A stretch of DNA of 64,000 nucleotides, from the NCBI RefSeq assembly GCF_020379485.1, contig NC_063452.1:53692439-53756438 (forward strand), given 5' to 3'. This document shows positions 1-12,752 of this stretch, piece after piece. A program made the translations under genes and the position numbers. Positions within the stretch are counted from its first letter, which is position 1. The number at the start of each line of letters is the position of its first letter. The notes beneath the pieces are model-generated. The model saw only the letters and a program-made list of their open reading frames with translations. It was not told the DNA's origin and searched no databases. The DNA comes from Brassica napus. Its lineage: Eukaryota; Streptophyta; Magnoliopsida; Brassicales; Brassicaceae.

Positions 1-389
1 ATTATTCAACCAAAGACATTTGATGTTTGAAATGTGTTAGTAAATGAACATTCATCTAGACATAGAGCTTGTTTAGAACTATGTCTAAGCTTAAGGTTGA
101 TAGTTTGATTGATCGTTGCCATCCTTAGTTCGAAACTTGATCACCCAAGGTCTAATCCCTATGCCCATGAATTCTCTTTTCCCTTATTCAAGAAAGTTAC
201 TACATTTATCGCTTTTATTATTCTGCAACTGCAGTAGCATTAATCATTAGTTTAGAAATCTTTTAAATCACCGGTTGCACTTAGATTAAGTGAGTACTTG
301 CATTCTCAGTGCTTTGGAATCTCTTAGAATTGGTTCGACGATCTTTTATACTACAACATTTGTCTTATGAGCCTTGAAAACTCCTAACA
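1..389 (+). repeat. 3' part of the 5' LTR of the Athila-like element
   Basis: This is a direct repeat of 4161-4549 at constant offset, ending in CTCCTAACA just before the primer-binding site. The remaining roughly 1.8 kb of this LTR is off the window. Confidence 0.85.
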
Positions 390-395
390 CCAAAT

Positions 396-413
396 TGGCA
401 CCATTGCCGGGGA
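396..413 (+). other. Primer-binding site of the Athila-like element
   Basis: The sequence TGGCACCATTGCCGGGGA lies 7 bp past the LTR end. It matches the known Athila-type site complementary to the 3' end of tRNA-Asp, except that two CG dinucleotides now read CA. That is the expected trace of cytosine methylation followed by deamination. Confidence 0.75.
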
Positions 414-450
414 TTTCAAATGCAAAAATCTCCCCACCGAGCTTTGGAAA

Positions 451-1650
451 TTGATCACCGGAAACAAGCATTCTACCGGGTCTAACAAGAACTCACATAT
501 CTGGCATTCGTCTGTGCGCTACCTCCATAGGATGCTCGTCCATGCATTCCATCCACAGAAGGAAGCAGGTAATGTCACCGAGGAAGATATGCGACTGCTT
601 TGCTCGGCTATCCGACCCTACGCCGCCCCTGGAGTGTCGCCTTTTCCAAGCACCGACATCTATGCTACCTTTGGGATGGTCAGTTTCTTCGTGAGTCGTC
701 TCGAGCACTACAGAGACTGGGCCTGGTACACCTCTGATTCGCGCCCGAAGGTTGGAATTGGTGGGTTGATCACACCACTGCTTCAATTTCTGAATGTTCC
801 CTTGGGAAAGGACGCAACATGACCTAGATTCATTGATGGCACTTACTTGAGGACTGCCACTTATTTCAGCGGGATGTATGGGAAGAACTACGTCTACCAC
901 TACTACCTGAAAGGAAAGCCTGTTGAGGTGGTTCTTCCAAACAAGAACCTGACGAGCTTAGAGAGACCTGAAGCTAACAGCTTCAACATTTCCCAGGAAG
1001 AATTTCTTGGAGAGCACGGGTCTCTCGGTCCCATTGCTGCACCAAGGAAAAGGAGTGCTTCGACGAGACATGACGAACCTGCTGCAGAAGCATCTGAACC
1101 CGTCTATGGACCTCCGCACTACTACTTCCAGCCATATGCTGGAGTTCTTCCTCCCGGTGCGTTTCGTGACGCTCATGAGCATATTGGTCGACTTCAGAGA
1201 TGGAACAAAGCACAAGACATGACGATAGAAAAGCTAAAAGACAAGTGCAAGGCGCTTAACAAGACTGTGAAGAAACAAGCAAAGACTTCAGCCAAGTTCA
1301 TGAAGAAAGTAGCTGATGTCTTGACCAGGGGAGGAATAGCTGGATGTAGCTCAGCAGACTTCGCCTTCGTGAACACATCAGTCCCCCAGCCTCCACCTTA
1401 GCCTGCGGATCTTGGTTTCCCCCTCACTGCTAGACAGCTCCAGCGCAAGTGGAGGAACCCACCCATTGAACCCTCCGCCTCAGGAAACAAGTCCCCATCC
1501 CTAGCCTCTTCTGATAATGAGGTCGAGATTGATGAGGTTCAGAGCCAGCCATGATTTGGAGGCTACAGCTCAGCCACAGGTGGTTACTACACCACATTCC
1601 CACCTGACGACGATGATGCTGGGGCATCTACCCCTACTCACTATCCGTAG
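451..1650 (+). pseudogene. Decayed Athila-type ORF1 protein
   Basis: One reading frame runs from about 451 to the TAG at 1648-1650 and is broken by three in-frame stops (TGA at 820, TAG at 1399, TGA at 1552). The translation resembles the Arabidopsis 'retrotransposon ORF-1 protein' family by recognition: a GGLITPLLQFL segment, then FIDGTYLR, a PNKNLTSLERPE segment and GEHGSLGPIA. After it come a lysine-rich, probably coiled-coil stretch near 1200-1320 and an acidic tail with DDDDAG. The family's function is unknown. All three stops could come from C-to-T or G-to-A changes of CGA, CAG or TGG codons. The frame may open upstream of 451, where no ATG is obvious. Confidence 0.7.
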
Positions 1651-2358
1651 AAGGTACTTCATTACTTTCCCTTGTATATACCATTTCATTTTTTGCACAT
1701 TAGCTTTCTTTTGGGTATCTCTCTCTACTTGACAACACAGAGATTGTGTAACTTGAGTTTGGGAGAGGTACCAAGTATTTGATCATGTTTGCTTTGATGA
1801 TTTTGCATTGAGTCTTGCATACATACCTTTTTGCATAAAAAAAAAATCATATAGATTACATCACTTGCATTTTTAGGAGAGTCTAGAGCATATAGGTTGC
1901 ATTCACTTGCATTGGGAGCAATGATTTAAAATGTCTTGTAAAGAACACTACCTCGCGCTCGAATAGCTATTACATCTCTCAAAAAGCCTTGTATGTTTCG
2001 AGCCTTGAAAACTCTTCTTGAATCTCATTAGTTGCTGAAACTCAATCTTTGAAGCCAACTACAACCTTATTTGAACTGAACGAACTTAATGCTTCTTGCT
2101 CATGGTCCCTTGTGTACTGAGTCATGGCTATGCACACTTGAGTTGTCACATCCTTTACGCCAATCTTTTTGACAAACTCGAGTGGTAGACCACTCCCAAA
2201 ACCCTTTCCTCCTTTTAAGCTTTCATTGTTTGATGAGTGAGGCATTTTTCAGAAAGTCTTACATGTGCATAATGTTTAGAGTATTGGGAACGACAATGCT
2301 TGATCTTCATTCTTGCTAGATTAGGCACTCTATTGTCTAGCTATAGGTGGGGGGTGAG
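1651..2358 (+). other. Non-coding 3' internal region and purine tract of the Athila-like element
   Basis: No credible reading frame is present. The run AGGTGGGGGGTGAG immediately before 2359 is a good polypurine tract for plus-strand priming. Confidence 0.55.
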
Positions 2359-4549
2359 TGTTGTGATTATGATTTGGGAGCATGAAAAGTTTGAAGGAAA
2401 AGAATAGACTCTTTGTGTTTAAGTGAATAGTCTTATTCTGATAAGTAGATAAACATCTAGCTCAAGTTTATGAAAAGTCTTGGCCCCCAAAAAATAAAAT
2501 AAAAAATAAAAAAAAAGAAAAAAAAAGAGAAAAAAAAAGGGGGCTAGCAAAGTTGTTAGGAGCTAAGAAATGTTTTTAAATTGTGAAAGAAAAAAAAAAT
2601 CCCTTGTAGATTTCAAAAAGAAAGAGTTTTATGTGAAAAATGTTCTTAGGATCTTTTGGTGAGAGATGTGAGTTGGTTTTGACATTGGGAAATGATTGTG
2701 TAACTTGTATATTTGGGAAAAGGGTAGAACAATGGAGATTGAGCATTGTATGCATGAGTTGATCCCTTTCTTAGATATATTATGTGCAATGTCAAGACTA
2801 CTTGTCTTGAGAGTAAACCACCTTAAAGATCATAACCTCTTGACTCACTTGAATAAAAAGCCTTCCCTTACCCAACCAAATGATTTGGACCAATTGACCA
2901 TTTGCAAGAATTCACCTGATGTTTATTGCTTAATGAATGTGAGAGTTGGTTGATTTGAATGTGTGGATGCTTGATGATGATTGTAAGGGCAAAAGGGAGT
3001 TGAGATAGGCCTAGAGAAGCTAGTGTATAATAAGAGAGTGTGCTCATGTTGGATTTAGATGTTGAATTGAGTGCTAGATGTGTTTCTTTTGGCTATGAGC
3101 TCCCACCTTCAAACCTCTCTCCCTATGAGTTCTAGAAAGTTCACTTGTGGACAAGTAAAAGAACAAGTTTGGGAGAGTTGATATCTTGCATATTTCCATT
3201 ATTTTATCCATTCACCCATGTGCATTTTGATCATATAGACTAGGATTTAGCCATGTTTAGGTTGCATTTTGCATACATGAGTCTTTATTAGGTATTGGAG
3301 TACCACATGGAGTTCTTGGAGACATTTGGGTGCATTTGGAGCTCAAAAGAGGTGATAAAGGTGATCATTGGACGAGCAGTGCATGGGAGCGACCCTACCG
3401 GAGCGACGCCACGAAGTCGTTGTGCCTTACCTCTCAGAGCGACCTTACCGGAGCGACGCCACGAAGTCGCTCACCCTTTTTTTGTCTGGAGACACAAAAG
3501 ATGGACCCGGAGCGACCTGCCAGAGCGACCACCCCAGGTCGCTCTCGAAGCCCGGAGCGATGTGTTGGTGCGACTACCCGAGGTCGCTGCGCGTCATCTA
3601 TTTGGTCGAACTTATGATTTATCAAGGGCTTTTTGGTCATTTTGTTATGCATGTTTTACACTTTCTAAACCTATGTTTTAAGTACCTTTTGTAAGCCATT
3701 GGAGACTGATTATCTTTTATCTTAAGAAAACCACCAAAAACCTCTTGGAAAGTTCATCTCTTTGATTCAATTGATCATTTTTATTATTGCAATCCTGTTG
3801 TTTTCATATCGATTCTCTGTCTTTCTCTACATGATTAATCTGAAATCCAATATGGGTTTAAGAGAAATTATGGAGATTAGTGAGTAATCACTTTTTGAAT
3901 TCATGGGTTAGGGAGATTAAGGGTGATTAGGTCAGAGCTAGGATGTTTTAGTGTAGATCATTCTTAGTCCTTGCTATTAGAGTATTCATAATGCATCTTC
4001 TGAGTTGGCCTCTCAAAAGTTGATCTTTAGGCATTTTCAAAAGGTGTTTGATGAAATGCCTGAGACAACTCTTCTAAGTTTTTAGCATACTTTGCCAAAG
4101 ACATTTGTTGTTAGAGGTGCTAAGATAGCCATTAGACTTGTTAGTAATGATTGCTTTCATATTATTCAACCAAAGATATTTGATGTTTGAAATGTGTTAG
4201 TAAATGAACATTCATCTACACATAGAGCTTGTTTAGAACTGTGTCTAAGCTTAAAGTTGATAGTTTGATTGATCGTTGTCATCCTTAGTTCGAAACTTGA
4301 TCACCCAAGGTCTAATCCCTATGCCCATAAATTCTCTTTTCCCTTAGTCAAGAAAGTTACTTCATTTATCGTTTTTATTATTCTGCAACTGCATTAGCAT
4401 TAATCATTAGTTTAGAAATCTTTTAAATCACCGGTTGCACTTAGATTAAGTGAGTACTTGCATTCTCAGTGCTTTGAAATCCCTTAAAATTGGTTCGACA
4501 ATCTTTTATACTACAACATTTGTCTTATGAGCCTTGAAAACTCCTAACA
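2359..4549 (+). repeat. 3' LTR of the Athila-like element (about 2.2 kb)
   Basis: It starts TGTTGTGATT right after the purine tract and ends CTCCTAACA, giving TGTT...AACA termini. Its last 389 bp match the window start. It contains purine-rich low-complexity DNA (2488-2540) and a cluster of GAGCGAC palindromes (3384-3600). Short ORFs inside it are not genes. Confidence 0.75.
3384..3600. repeat. Clustered GAGCGAC / GTCGCTC inverted repeats inside the LTR
   Basis: The half-sites GAGCGAC and GTCGCTC alternate at least four times in a GC-rich island within an AT-rich LTR. Two of the units (about 3388 and 3440) are nearly identical tandem copies that include CGGAGCGACGCCACGAAGTC. Each unit could form a short hairpin. 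Confidence 0.7.
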
Positions 4550-4665
4550 CCAGCTGCTAGGAAACCACCGTCTGAATTATTATAGACAACTTTCACATGA
4601 AAAGATGATTGGAGAAATTTTTTAGCTAGTCTGGTGTTACAATTTGATCACCAACTTAATGTCAA

Positions 4666-7600
4666 TCTATATATAATAGCAAACCCAAATTCTGTACTTG
4701 CTGACATCATTTTTTTTTATAAGAAAAAAAAAATTCAATCCAATGGTCAAATTTTTTTATTTTTGTGATCTAAAGGCCATAAACACACTTGTTGATGTCA
4801 TCAAAATATTATGTTTGGCAACTCTTCCTTAAAATAGTTTTATATTTAAGCAACACATTTTTTAGAAAACATACTTTTTCATTATCTATTTAAGCAATTC
4901 ATCCCTTAACAAACAAATTTTTCACAATTTCAATTTAAAAACAAAAATCTGAAATGTTTCCATCTTAAACAACACATTGCTTCTAGATTAGTCCTGGATG
5001 TACCTTTACATAATCTATATAATGAAATTTTTTACAGCAGAAATTTATAAAAAACATACTTGGTTGTTTTAGTAACCATCTTCTATCTCCTTTTCTTATT
5101 TTTTTTGGTATCTGTCAAGGTATGCCATTCCGTATTCATTTGGTATCTTATTGTACACTTAATAATTGATGTTTACTAATAGATTCTATAACGGTTGATT
5201 AAAGGGAACAAATAGAAAAAAAAATTTAAGGTCATTAGTCTTTCTTCTTCTCCTTCCTTTAAAGTCTCAGAGTCATTATTGAAGTGTTGATCTGTTTACG
5301 GTGACATTTATCACTGGGTTTTGTTGTTTTTAAAGAAGTAGAGTAAGTATTACAAGTTTTACGTACCTTGTTGTTGTTGTCGCTAGAACGTTAGTATCAA
5401 ATAAAATAAGATTGCAAGTCTTATTTAGAGTTAGTCCAGTTTGAGATTTATCTCATTTTATATGAAAGTCTCATTGTAAGAGAATTTGATGTTGGTATTG
5501 TCTCCTCCACGTCTTCATCATTCGGAACCATTTCGTTGGTTTTGATGGCACGGCTGCTTCCTCCTGTAGTTGTGTCTGGTGACGACAATGGTGGCTCGTC
5601 CTTTAACTGCATCAAAGCCAAGAGATGAAGAGTGGGAAGTAGAGTGTCCAACGAGACATAACCCATTCTCGCAATGTGATAAATGAGATGATTTTAGTGT
5701 CCAACCAAAATATAAAGTTGGATAATAACTATCGCAAGTGACCATGCTGATCAAATAAATAAAATTGAAAGTCTCATTTAAAAAAGTAGAGTAACTCCAG
5801 TCTGAGATTTATTTCATTTTATATGGAAGTCTCCATGGTAGTCTGAGATTTATTTCATTTTATTTGTGAAACTACCAAATCGTTTGATCACAAATAAACA
5901 ATATAAAATCATAGATGAAAATAATTTGCACGGAAAGAAAAAGTAAAAGAAGAGTAATAAAGTCTACAGAAATAAAATAAAATAAAAAAGAAAATTGGAA
6001 GGGATAGACATAGATTTTTGCTCATATTTGTTTATTCTCTTGACAATTAATTTTTACCAGCATAACAATGACTTTTTTTTTAATTTAAATATGTAATGGA
6101 TTAGTTAATAAAATCCTATTTGGTTTTCCTTTCCGTGATAACCTTTGTAAAAAATAATTAAATTGTATAAGAATAAATTTTTTTACAACATTATTACTTA
6201 CCAAAAAAATGATAAATATTTTTTTTACTACGTCTTCTTATTTAGAATAAAAACATCTATGTACATATATAAAAATATTAAAATATAATTGATGAATAAC
6301 TGAAAAGTTGTGACGACTCTGCTTCTAATTTAAGCAGATGTGCTTTTTCATTCTTTTTTCTATTGAAGATAAATTAGTAAACAACTTAAGATGATTAAAC
6401 TTTCCCTATTGCATAAATAAGAAGTGAGGATATTTTTGTATCAGTTATTTTAAGTTATTATAACCTTAAAATCATGAATATATAATTATATCTATTTTGG
6501 TCTAAATATATAGACATATATAAGCATAAAAAAATGTAACTGACGAAAAAAATGAAAAGACGTGTTAGTGCTTCTAATTTTAACAGATGTGTCTTCTCAT
6601 CATTTTTCTTTACTACTGATAATATAATCACTATATCCGTTTGGATGGACGCTTAATAATAAATAAGTTACCTTTTTATGATGAAAAAAACTTTTTTATC
6701 TGTTATTTTAAATTATTATAACTTTGAAAACAAATGTGAAAAGTGCGTTTTCACGTTGAAAGACATTTGGTAACACTAGATATTAGTTTTTTTTTCTTTT
6801 GTATTTCATCATACTAATGTACATACTCCATGTATTTGAAATAACTAAAAAGTTCAAAAAAAATGAAAAGTTACCATTAAAAATACAACATAACTTTTCA
6901 AAACAGAAAGTAGAGAAAAAGGGATCACTAATTCACAAACAACAACAACATGAATAGGAAGGAATCAAACTTCCTACCTACAAATTACTAGAAAATATCA
7001 AGATGAAACGTGGAGAACATGGAATTATAGAAAGAGTAATAAGACAATGTGGGAAGTAAGAAATCCTAAAATTGGTAATGAGGTTATAAGTCTTAATTTC
7101 TTACTACTGGATGAAAAGGTAATGTTTTCAATATTTTAATTGAATTACTTTTAATACAATAAATAACTTCAAATTTTTTATAATCTAGGAATCTACTATC
7201 GTGGGATCAATTTATAACTGATACATTCATCAATTTTCTCAGGAACCATTAGAATGTAAAATATATATCTTCAATGATTGTGAGTATGGAGGGCTGGAGA
7301 TCATTATAAAATTTCAGAACATCCTTTTATTATTTGGTTGAAAGATTCAACAATATCTCAAATTGAACAATATGGTGTATTAATAAATTGTGAGAAATTT
7401 AGGTTCCGCGATTATGATCAACTTATGGAAATTGTAGACAAAAATTAATCATATGACGGTAATACAAAAATTAATAAACACAAAACTTATTAATGTAGAT
7501 AATGTGTATTAAATAATTAAGTTAATTACAGATACTATTGGTGTTATCATTGAAGAAAGGCTGAACACAAAAAATACAAGTAGTGGGCAAAGAAGAATAA

Positions 7601-9589
7601 ACCTAGATCTTCAATTTGAAGGGTAAGTTCATAGTTACATCGGTCAGAAAAAATAACTTATTAGTAAAATATTAAAATATCAAATTTTTGAGATTTAACC
7701 TCATCTCATAACTTAGAATTTGATTTAAGTTTGACAAAAAACCATAATAAAATATTTTGCAAAACCACTGCGTCAAATTTAAATAACCTAATATTAACTT
7801 TATTACTACATTTCAAAATCTCGTTTTAATAATATTTACGCTTCTTTTTATACTTACTGTTTTATAATATCACTAAGTTTAAACGTTTTTAATTGTTTAA
7901 TAAAAAATAGGGAAAGCAAAGTGCATATTACTATATGGGACAATGTGGTAGATATCTATCAAAAACAAATAAAAAATAAAGAAGCAAAAAGTGTAACTCT
8001 AATAATAACAAGTGGCAATCTCAAAACATTTTCAAGTTTTGTAATGTATCATCATACTTAATTTAGATAGAAATTAAAATTTTAAACAATAAATAAAATT
8101 ATGGTTATAAACATGAAAAATGGGATATCTTTATTTAAACACAATGTCAGCCTCAAAAATATATAGAGATGATCGCTTGGGTACTATTCAATCCTTCAAA
8201 GTAACCAATGAATATAAATTGAATTCAAACATATTAATTAATTGGCTAGATATGATTGTATATATATAACCAATTAATTAATTTGTAGTCTACCCAGAAC
8301 ACCTACAACACGAGTGAAGTTGGAAAACAATGTAATCAACACACTTAACAACATTGTCAAAATAACATAAATAATGAATTTCATTTCTGGATATTTGTTT
8401 GAGGTATCTTAATTATTTATTCTAATAAAACTCACATATGAGTTTTAAAAACATCAAAATATTCATAATTATTAAAACAATATGTTGTACTCCATTTATT
8501 GTCGGGAGAAAAATTTTATCCTTGAAAGAAAAATAAGGAAATTAGTTCAATAAATGGATGAAATTACATATCTTGTCATCGATGCGCAAAAATATTTCAA
8601 AAAGTGGGTGAAAAGTTTATTTGCAAAAATGCACAAACATGAATATTGTTGGTATCTTAAGGTAACTAAGAGTACTAAAGATTTTTTAAACTTAGATAAT
8701 AAACAGATTAATAATAAAATGGTAATTTATAATAGCTATAAAACATATACTATTGTCGAAGATAATTCAAATACTGCATTATTAACCACATTCAATAAAT
8801 AAATGGCAAGGATCATGGGTAAATATTCAACAGACTTGATTAAATTACGTAAGGGTGCTACTTATAAATATTATTACACTATAATGTATAAATAAATACT
8901 AATGTTTAAAATTAACAAAAATGCAAGAGCAATCATATAATGATTCAGGTGATAACACAATTATCTCTTTTTTATCAAAACAAATTGGAAAAGTTTTCAA
9001 ATTCAATGTTAAAGTCACATTTTTTAATTACAAGTTTATAACTCAACTTCAACAAGATTAACAGTCACATGAATCAACAAGAAACCCAATTAATATTGAA
9101 GAGGTACAATACATTTTGACTAACAATTGTTATACTCTTTCTTTTGTTTCTAATTATAAAAAACAAAGTAAATAAATTACAAAAAGGGTTTTTTAATAAA
9201 AACATCATTTGTATTTAGCAGCCTATTATAAATGCTAAGTGTTGTCCAGACAGAAGGAACTAAAGTCATTATTTCTTGTAAAAGAAAAAAAAAGAGATTA
9301 GAAAAAATATTTAAGGATGACTACGTTTCTTAATTTTACAATGCTACACTAGAACTGTTTAATTTTCAAACACATATATAACATTTTCCTGCTTTTATAC
9401 GCATTATATATTTACCACTCATTTATTGTATAAGTTTTCAGTTGCACAAGTTATTAATCTACTAAAACTATGTTAAAACATTTTATATTAAATAACTAAA
9501 AAATTAACACAATTTTATAAGTCCAACATTTAAATTAAACAATTTACGTTTATTTTTCACGCGCGTAAACGCGCGGGGTTGTTTCCTAG
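4666..9589 (+). mobile_element. Helitron (4.9 kb) carrying RPA-like gene remnants
   Basis: The 5' end is TCTATATATAATAGCAAACC, with host A before it. The 3' end is a CGCGCG-TAAA-CGCGCG hairpin (9560-9575), then GGGGTTGTTTC and CTAG at 9586-9589, followed by host T. Insertion between A and T without duplication is the Helitron rule. No Rep/helicase reading frame is visible, so it is non-autonomous. Decayed RPA70-like exons lie inside, a cargo typical of crucifer Helitrons. Confidence 0.8.
7001..8868 (+). pseudogene. Remnants of an RPA70-like single-stranded-DNA-binding gene inside the Helitron
   Basis: Three separated pieces translate to OB-fold-like segments of the plant RPA1/DUF223 type, in the expected order. 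Piece one (7001-7118) contains EVISLNFLLLDEK and is followed by GTAATG, a possible donor. Piece two (7921-8043) contains VHITIWDNVVDIYQ, close to the family's 'CTLWG..A..' strand, and SGNLKTFSSF. Piece three (8554-8868) contains YTIVEDNSNTALL and, after one stop (TAA at 8800-8802), IMGKYSTDLIKL, corresponding to the family's 'V.D.TG...F.LFD...GKSA..L'. The stops and AT-rich codons show it is not functional. The assignment is by recognition only. Confidence 0.55.
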
Positions 9590-10272
9590 TATATAATAAA
9601 AGTAACTGTTTGTTAACAAACTTAATTTCAGAATATATGAAATTTGCATTAATCTTAACTAAGTTTAATTCGTTTTAATACGCAACATAGAGTTTATTCT
9701 GATATGATACAAGAGTTGAGCAAAATAAATGGTAGATGAAGATTCCTCTCTGAAACCTCTTTTGTCAATTCATAGCAAATGTGGGCCCAATCTTCTGAAC
9801 CCTCTTTAACTATAATTTGGCCACTGGTGACCAGTCCGCCAATAATTTCACATTGTTTATCTGTTTCTGTCGTTACACTTTACATATGTTAGAGCATTAT
9901 TATCATTCACATGTTATTAATTTATCTATATGCTTTTACCAAAATCTTTTTTTATCTATATGCATCGGAGTGGACAGTCTTTCTTTGTCACTATACTCGC
10001 TACTGTAATTTGGGGTGCATTAAATTTTACAGATTTTCCCCATAATCAATAAGTACTGCATTCACCATCCTGCCCTTATCTTGCACGTACACACGCAACA
10101 AAAATGAAATATCTGAGGGTATTTATGTAATAAAACCATAAATAAGCTATAACGTCGAACGACCTACCACTTTAAATTCTTACCAACCAGTCACCGCTCT
10201 CTTTTTCATTTACAGAGATAGCCCTAACTTAGTCACTCTCTCTCACACACACTCCAGTTCAAAGTTCAAACA
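9590..10272. other. Upstream region of the PMEI-domain gene
   Basis: About 680 bp lie between the Helitron end and the start codon. The last 120 bp are pyrimidine-rich (CTCTCTCTCACACACACTCC), as in many plant 5' leaders. CATAAATAAG at about 10137 is a possible TATA-like element, but no core promoter can be proven by eye. No other gene is visible. Confidence 0.4.
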
Positions 10273-10863
10273 ATGGCTCCTCCACAGAAGCTCTTTCTCG
10301 CCGCCATTGTCGCTGCCGTCATTGTAGCCGCCACCACCGGATATGCACCTAATAGTGCTGCGGAAGATATTGTGCATTCCTCATGCGTGCACGCGAGCTA
10401 TCCATCGCTATGCGTCCGTACACTCTCTACCTACTCTGGTCCAACCATCACAAACCGTCGCGAGCTAGCTCAAGCCGCCGTCAAGATAAGCCTCTCCCAC
10501 GCTCGAGCAGCCGCTAAGAAACTCGCGGCTGTGAGAGAAACCGTGGGAAAGAAACGGGTGAAAGCGGCGGTTGTGGACTGCGTGGAGATGATTGGAGACT
10601 CGGTGGACGAGCTGAGCCGCACGCTAGGCGTTTTAAAGCATCTACACGTTTCGGGCGTTTCGGCGAACGAGTTCAGGTGGCAGATGAGCAACGCGCAGAC
10701 GTGGGCTAGTGCGGCGTTGACGGATGACGACACGTGTCTCGATGGGTTTAAAGGGGTCGAGGGTAAGGTTAAAACGGAGGTGAAGCATTGGATGACGAAA
10801 GTGGCGAGGGTTACAAGCAACGCGCTTTACATGATCAACCAGCTAGATGAATCACGTGGCTAG
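10273..10863 (+). CDS. PMEI-domain protein (invertase/pectin methylesterase inhibitor superfamily), At5g20740-like
   Basis: A single exon encodes 196 residues. Residues 1-25 form a signal peptide (MAPPQKLFLAAIVAAVIVAA), so the product is secreted to the apoplast. The mature part is a small four-helix inhibitor domain with the expected cysteines: a close N-terminal pair (CVHASYPSLC), then VVDC and the DDTC motif. Family members bind pectin methylesterase, or acid invertase, one-to-one and block it; which enzyme this protein binds cannot be read from the sequence. The ATG follows a CT-rich leader and gives the complete signal peptide. The gene sits upstream of ARF7, as At5g20740 does next to At5g20730 in Arabidopsis. 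No lesion is seen. Confidence 0.9.
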   Translation: MAPPQKLFLAAIVAAVIVAATTGYAPNSAAEDIVHSSCVHASYPSLCVRTLSTYSGPTITNRRELAQAAVKISLSHARAAAKKLAAVRETVGKKRVKAAVVDCVEMIGDSVDELSRTLGVLKHLHVSGVSANEFRWQMSNAQTWASAALTDDDTCLDGFKGVEGKVKTEVKHWMTKVARVTSNALYMINQLDESRG

Positions 10864-12752
10864 CCCCACGTAGTACGTTCTTGATGTTATGATGTGCTTG
10901 TCCTAATGGACAGTTATGATTTGGTGTTAGTTTTTTTCGTGTTTGCTTAATTGCGAGTTATCTACTATTTAAAAATGAGAGGCATTGTCCTTTTAAGTAG
11001 TTCTGATAATGGTATACTAAATAAATGGTTTATCTCTTTTTTCGGACGGTATGTCATTGTATCGTATTGTGTTGTTCCCTTCGGATTCGATAGCATGTGA
11101 TTTTGTCTTGACGTGTAGTAGCGCCTTGGCTGAGCTAATGCTCTAAATAAAAGTTTTAAGTGGCAAAATTTATAAATATTTTAATTTTTAAGGATATAAA
11201 AATTTTAGTTAACAATTTTTAAATGTAGTTACAGTTAAAAGGCCATATTTTCTTGATATGTTTTAAGCCTCCTGCTCATATGACTTTGGGCGGCATTGTA
11301 GAGTTGTAACTGACGTAGGAGAAATGGAGTTCTGATGCAATAATGGGCCTCGTGAACGATTGACAAATTGTATAGTTAAAAATGAACAACCTGGAATTCA
11401 TTTACTTGCATGTTTGATTTTAATTTGCATAACTATGTTTGTTTGGTCACGAAGATTGAGATGTGTTTGTTTTTCTTTAAGTTTTTGGTTTGGGGGATAA
11501 TTTTTGAGCTGACAAATCTGGTAAACACTGGAGGAGAAAATCACGATTTGTGTACTTGCTATATCACATACGGTTTGAATGATGATGCTTCCATATTCAT
11601 CGTCGTTGGGTATCAAAGACTTCTACTTAGTGCCGCAAAATAACAAGACTAATACCACAAAATGCAACACCATCATGTCCCCGAATATATATTACAACAA
11701 TAATTGTAACGACTGGTGCCTGTAATCGATCGGTCCACCACCTTATTATAATCAGGGGTCGATTCAACGTTATCGGAGGTCCTACTCATTAAAACTTGTG
11801 GCCCTTTTATTTTGTTATTGAAAAAGCATAAATTGTACTAACCGTCTAACAACATGGTTATGGAAATAGCTTCCTTGAAGTTGAATCGGTCCACCACCTT
11901 GATAATAATCATATATAGACAGGTGCGCCGATTGGATAAGTTGAATTAGTCGGTCCATGCACAATTTTACTTTTTATTTGCCAGATTAGATCGGACTGTC
12001 TGCTAACTAATATAGCTGATGAATACTCAAGAATTTTTGCGGAGTATAGGAGGCAGAAATGCAAAGCAAAAAAAAGAGAGAAAAGCAAAGAAGAGGGACT
12101 GAAGATAATAAAAAATCCACTGCAATTTCAAAGAAACATTTAAGCTAATGTCCAGCCTATAAACGGTTAGTCGAGTTTTGTCCATGGCCATGATCCCAAG
12201 TCGTGGCAAGATACATCCTTTAGCAATGGAGTCGTTATCACGCCGACACAACCAATCCATTTATCACCACTTATTTTAAATTAGAAGTCTATCTGACCTA
12301 ATGACCTAATGTGATATCAAAATCTACCTTTTTGATCTAAATAGGATGACCCCAAAAGAGTTTATTATCGGTCCAAAATTGGAATTTGATTCAAAATGTG
12401 TTCATAAAAATCATGATTGTGAAGGAGCGTGTTGAAATTGTATATCAAAAATTGAAAAAGATCAACACTAATATATAAGAAACTTAAAGTTCATCCATTT
12501 ATCACCAAATAATTTTAGATTAAAAGTTTATTGAACTTAATAAAGTTTATTGAATCACTTTGTCTAAGTGTAAAACATAATATATTTAGGAAAAACCAGA
12601 GACAATACAGCTTTTGCTTTGCATATTTTCCTGTTATAATTAGGATAAAGTTTCACTAACTTTCTCCTCCCACGTTAGTCCAACGGTTGTTTGTCAATCA
12701 AAAACCCCACTTCAAAAGTTGGGGTTATGGGACGTTACGATCTGTTATAAGC
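10864..12752. other. Intergenic region between the PMEI gene and the LINE
   Basis: AT-rich, with AATAAA-like signals near 11020 and 11146 that may serve the PMEI gene. A motif containing GGTCCACCACCTT occurs twice (about 11730 and 11890), suggesting a small decayed repeat. No credible reading frame was found on either strand. Confidence 0.45.

Larger units (their letters stand above)
1..4549 (+). mobile_element. Athila-like (Ty3/gypsy) non-autonomous LTR retrotransposon, left end cut by the window
   Basis: Bases 1-389 recur at 4161-4549 with no indel and about 14 mismatches counted by eye (roughly 3.6%), so they are the 3' ends of two LTRs. The first copy is followed by a primer-binding site at 396, then about 1.9 kb of internal DNA with one decayed ORF1-like reading frame, a purine tract at about 2345-2358 and the full 3' LTR from 2359. 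No protease, reverse transcriptase or integrase is visible, so the element would need an autonomous partner. The LTR divergence implies an old but not ancient insertion. The left target-site duplication lies outside the window. Confidence 0.85.

Noticed and set aside
3295..3694. Three overlapping ORFs as genes
   Set aside because: They lie in the LTR and arise from the GC-rich palindrome cluster.
8554..8802. 82-codon ORF as an independent gene
   Set aside because: It corresponds to one OB-fold piece of a decayed RPA-like gene inside a Helitron, and related sequence continues past its stop.
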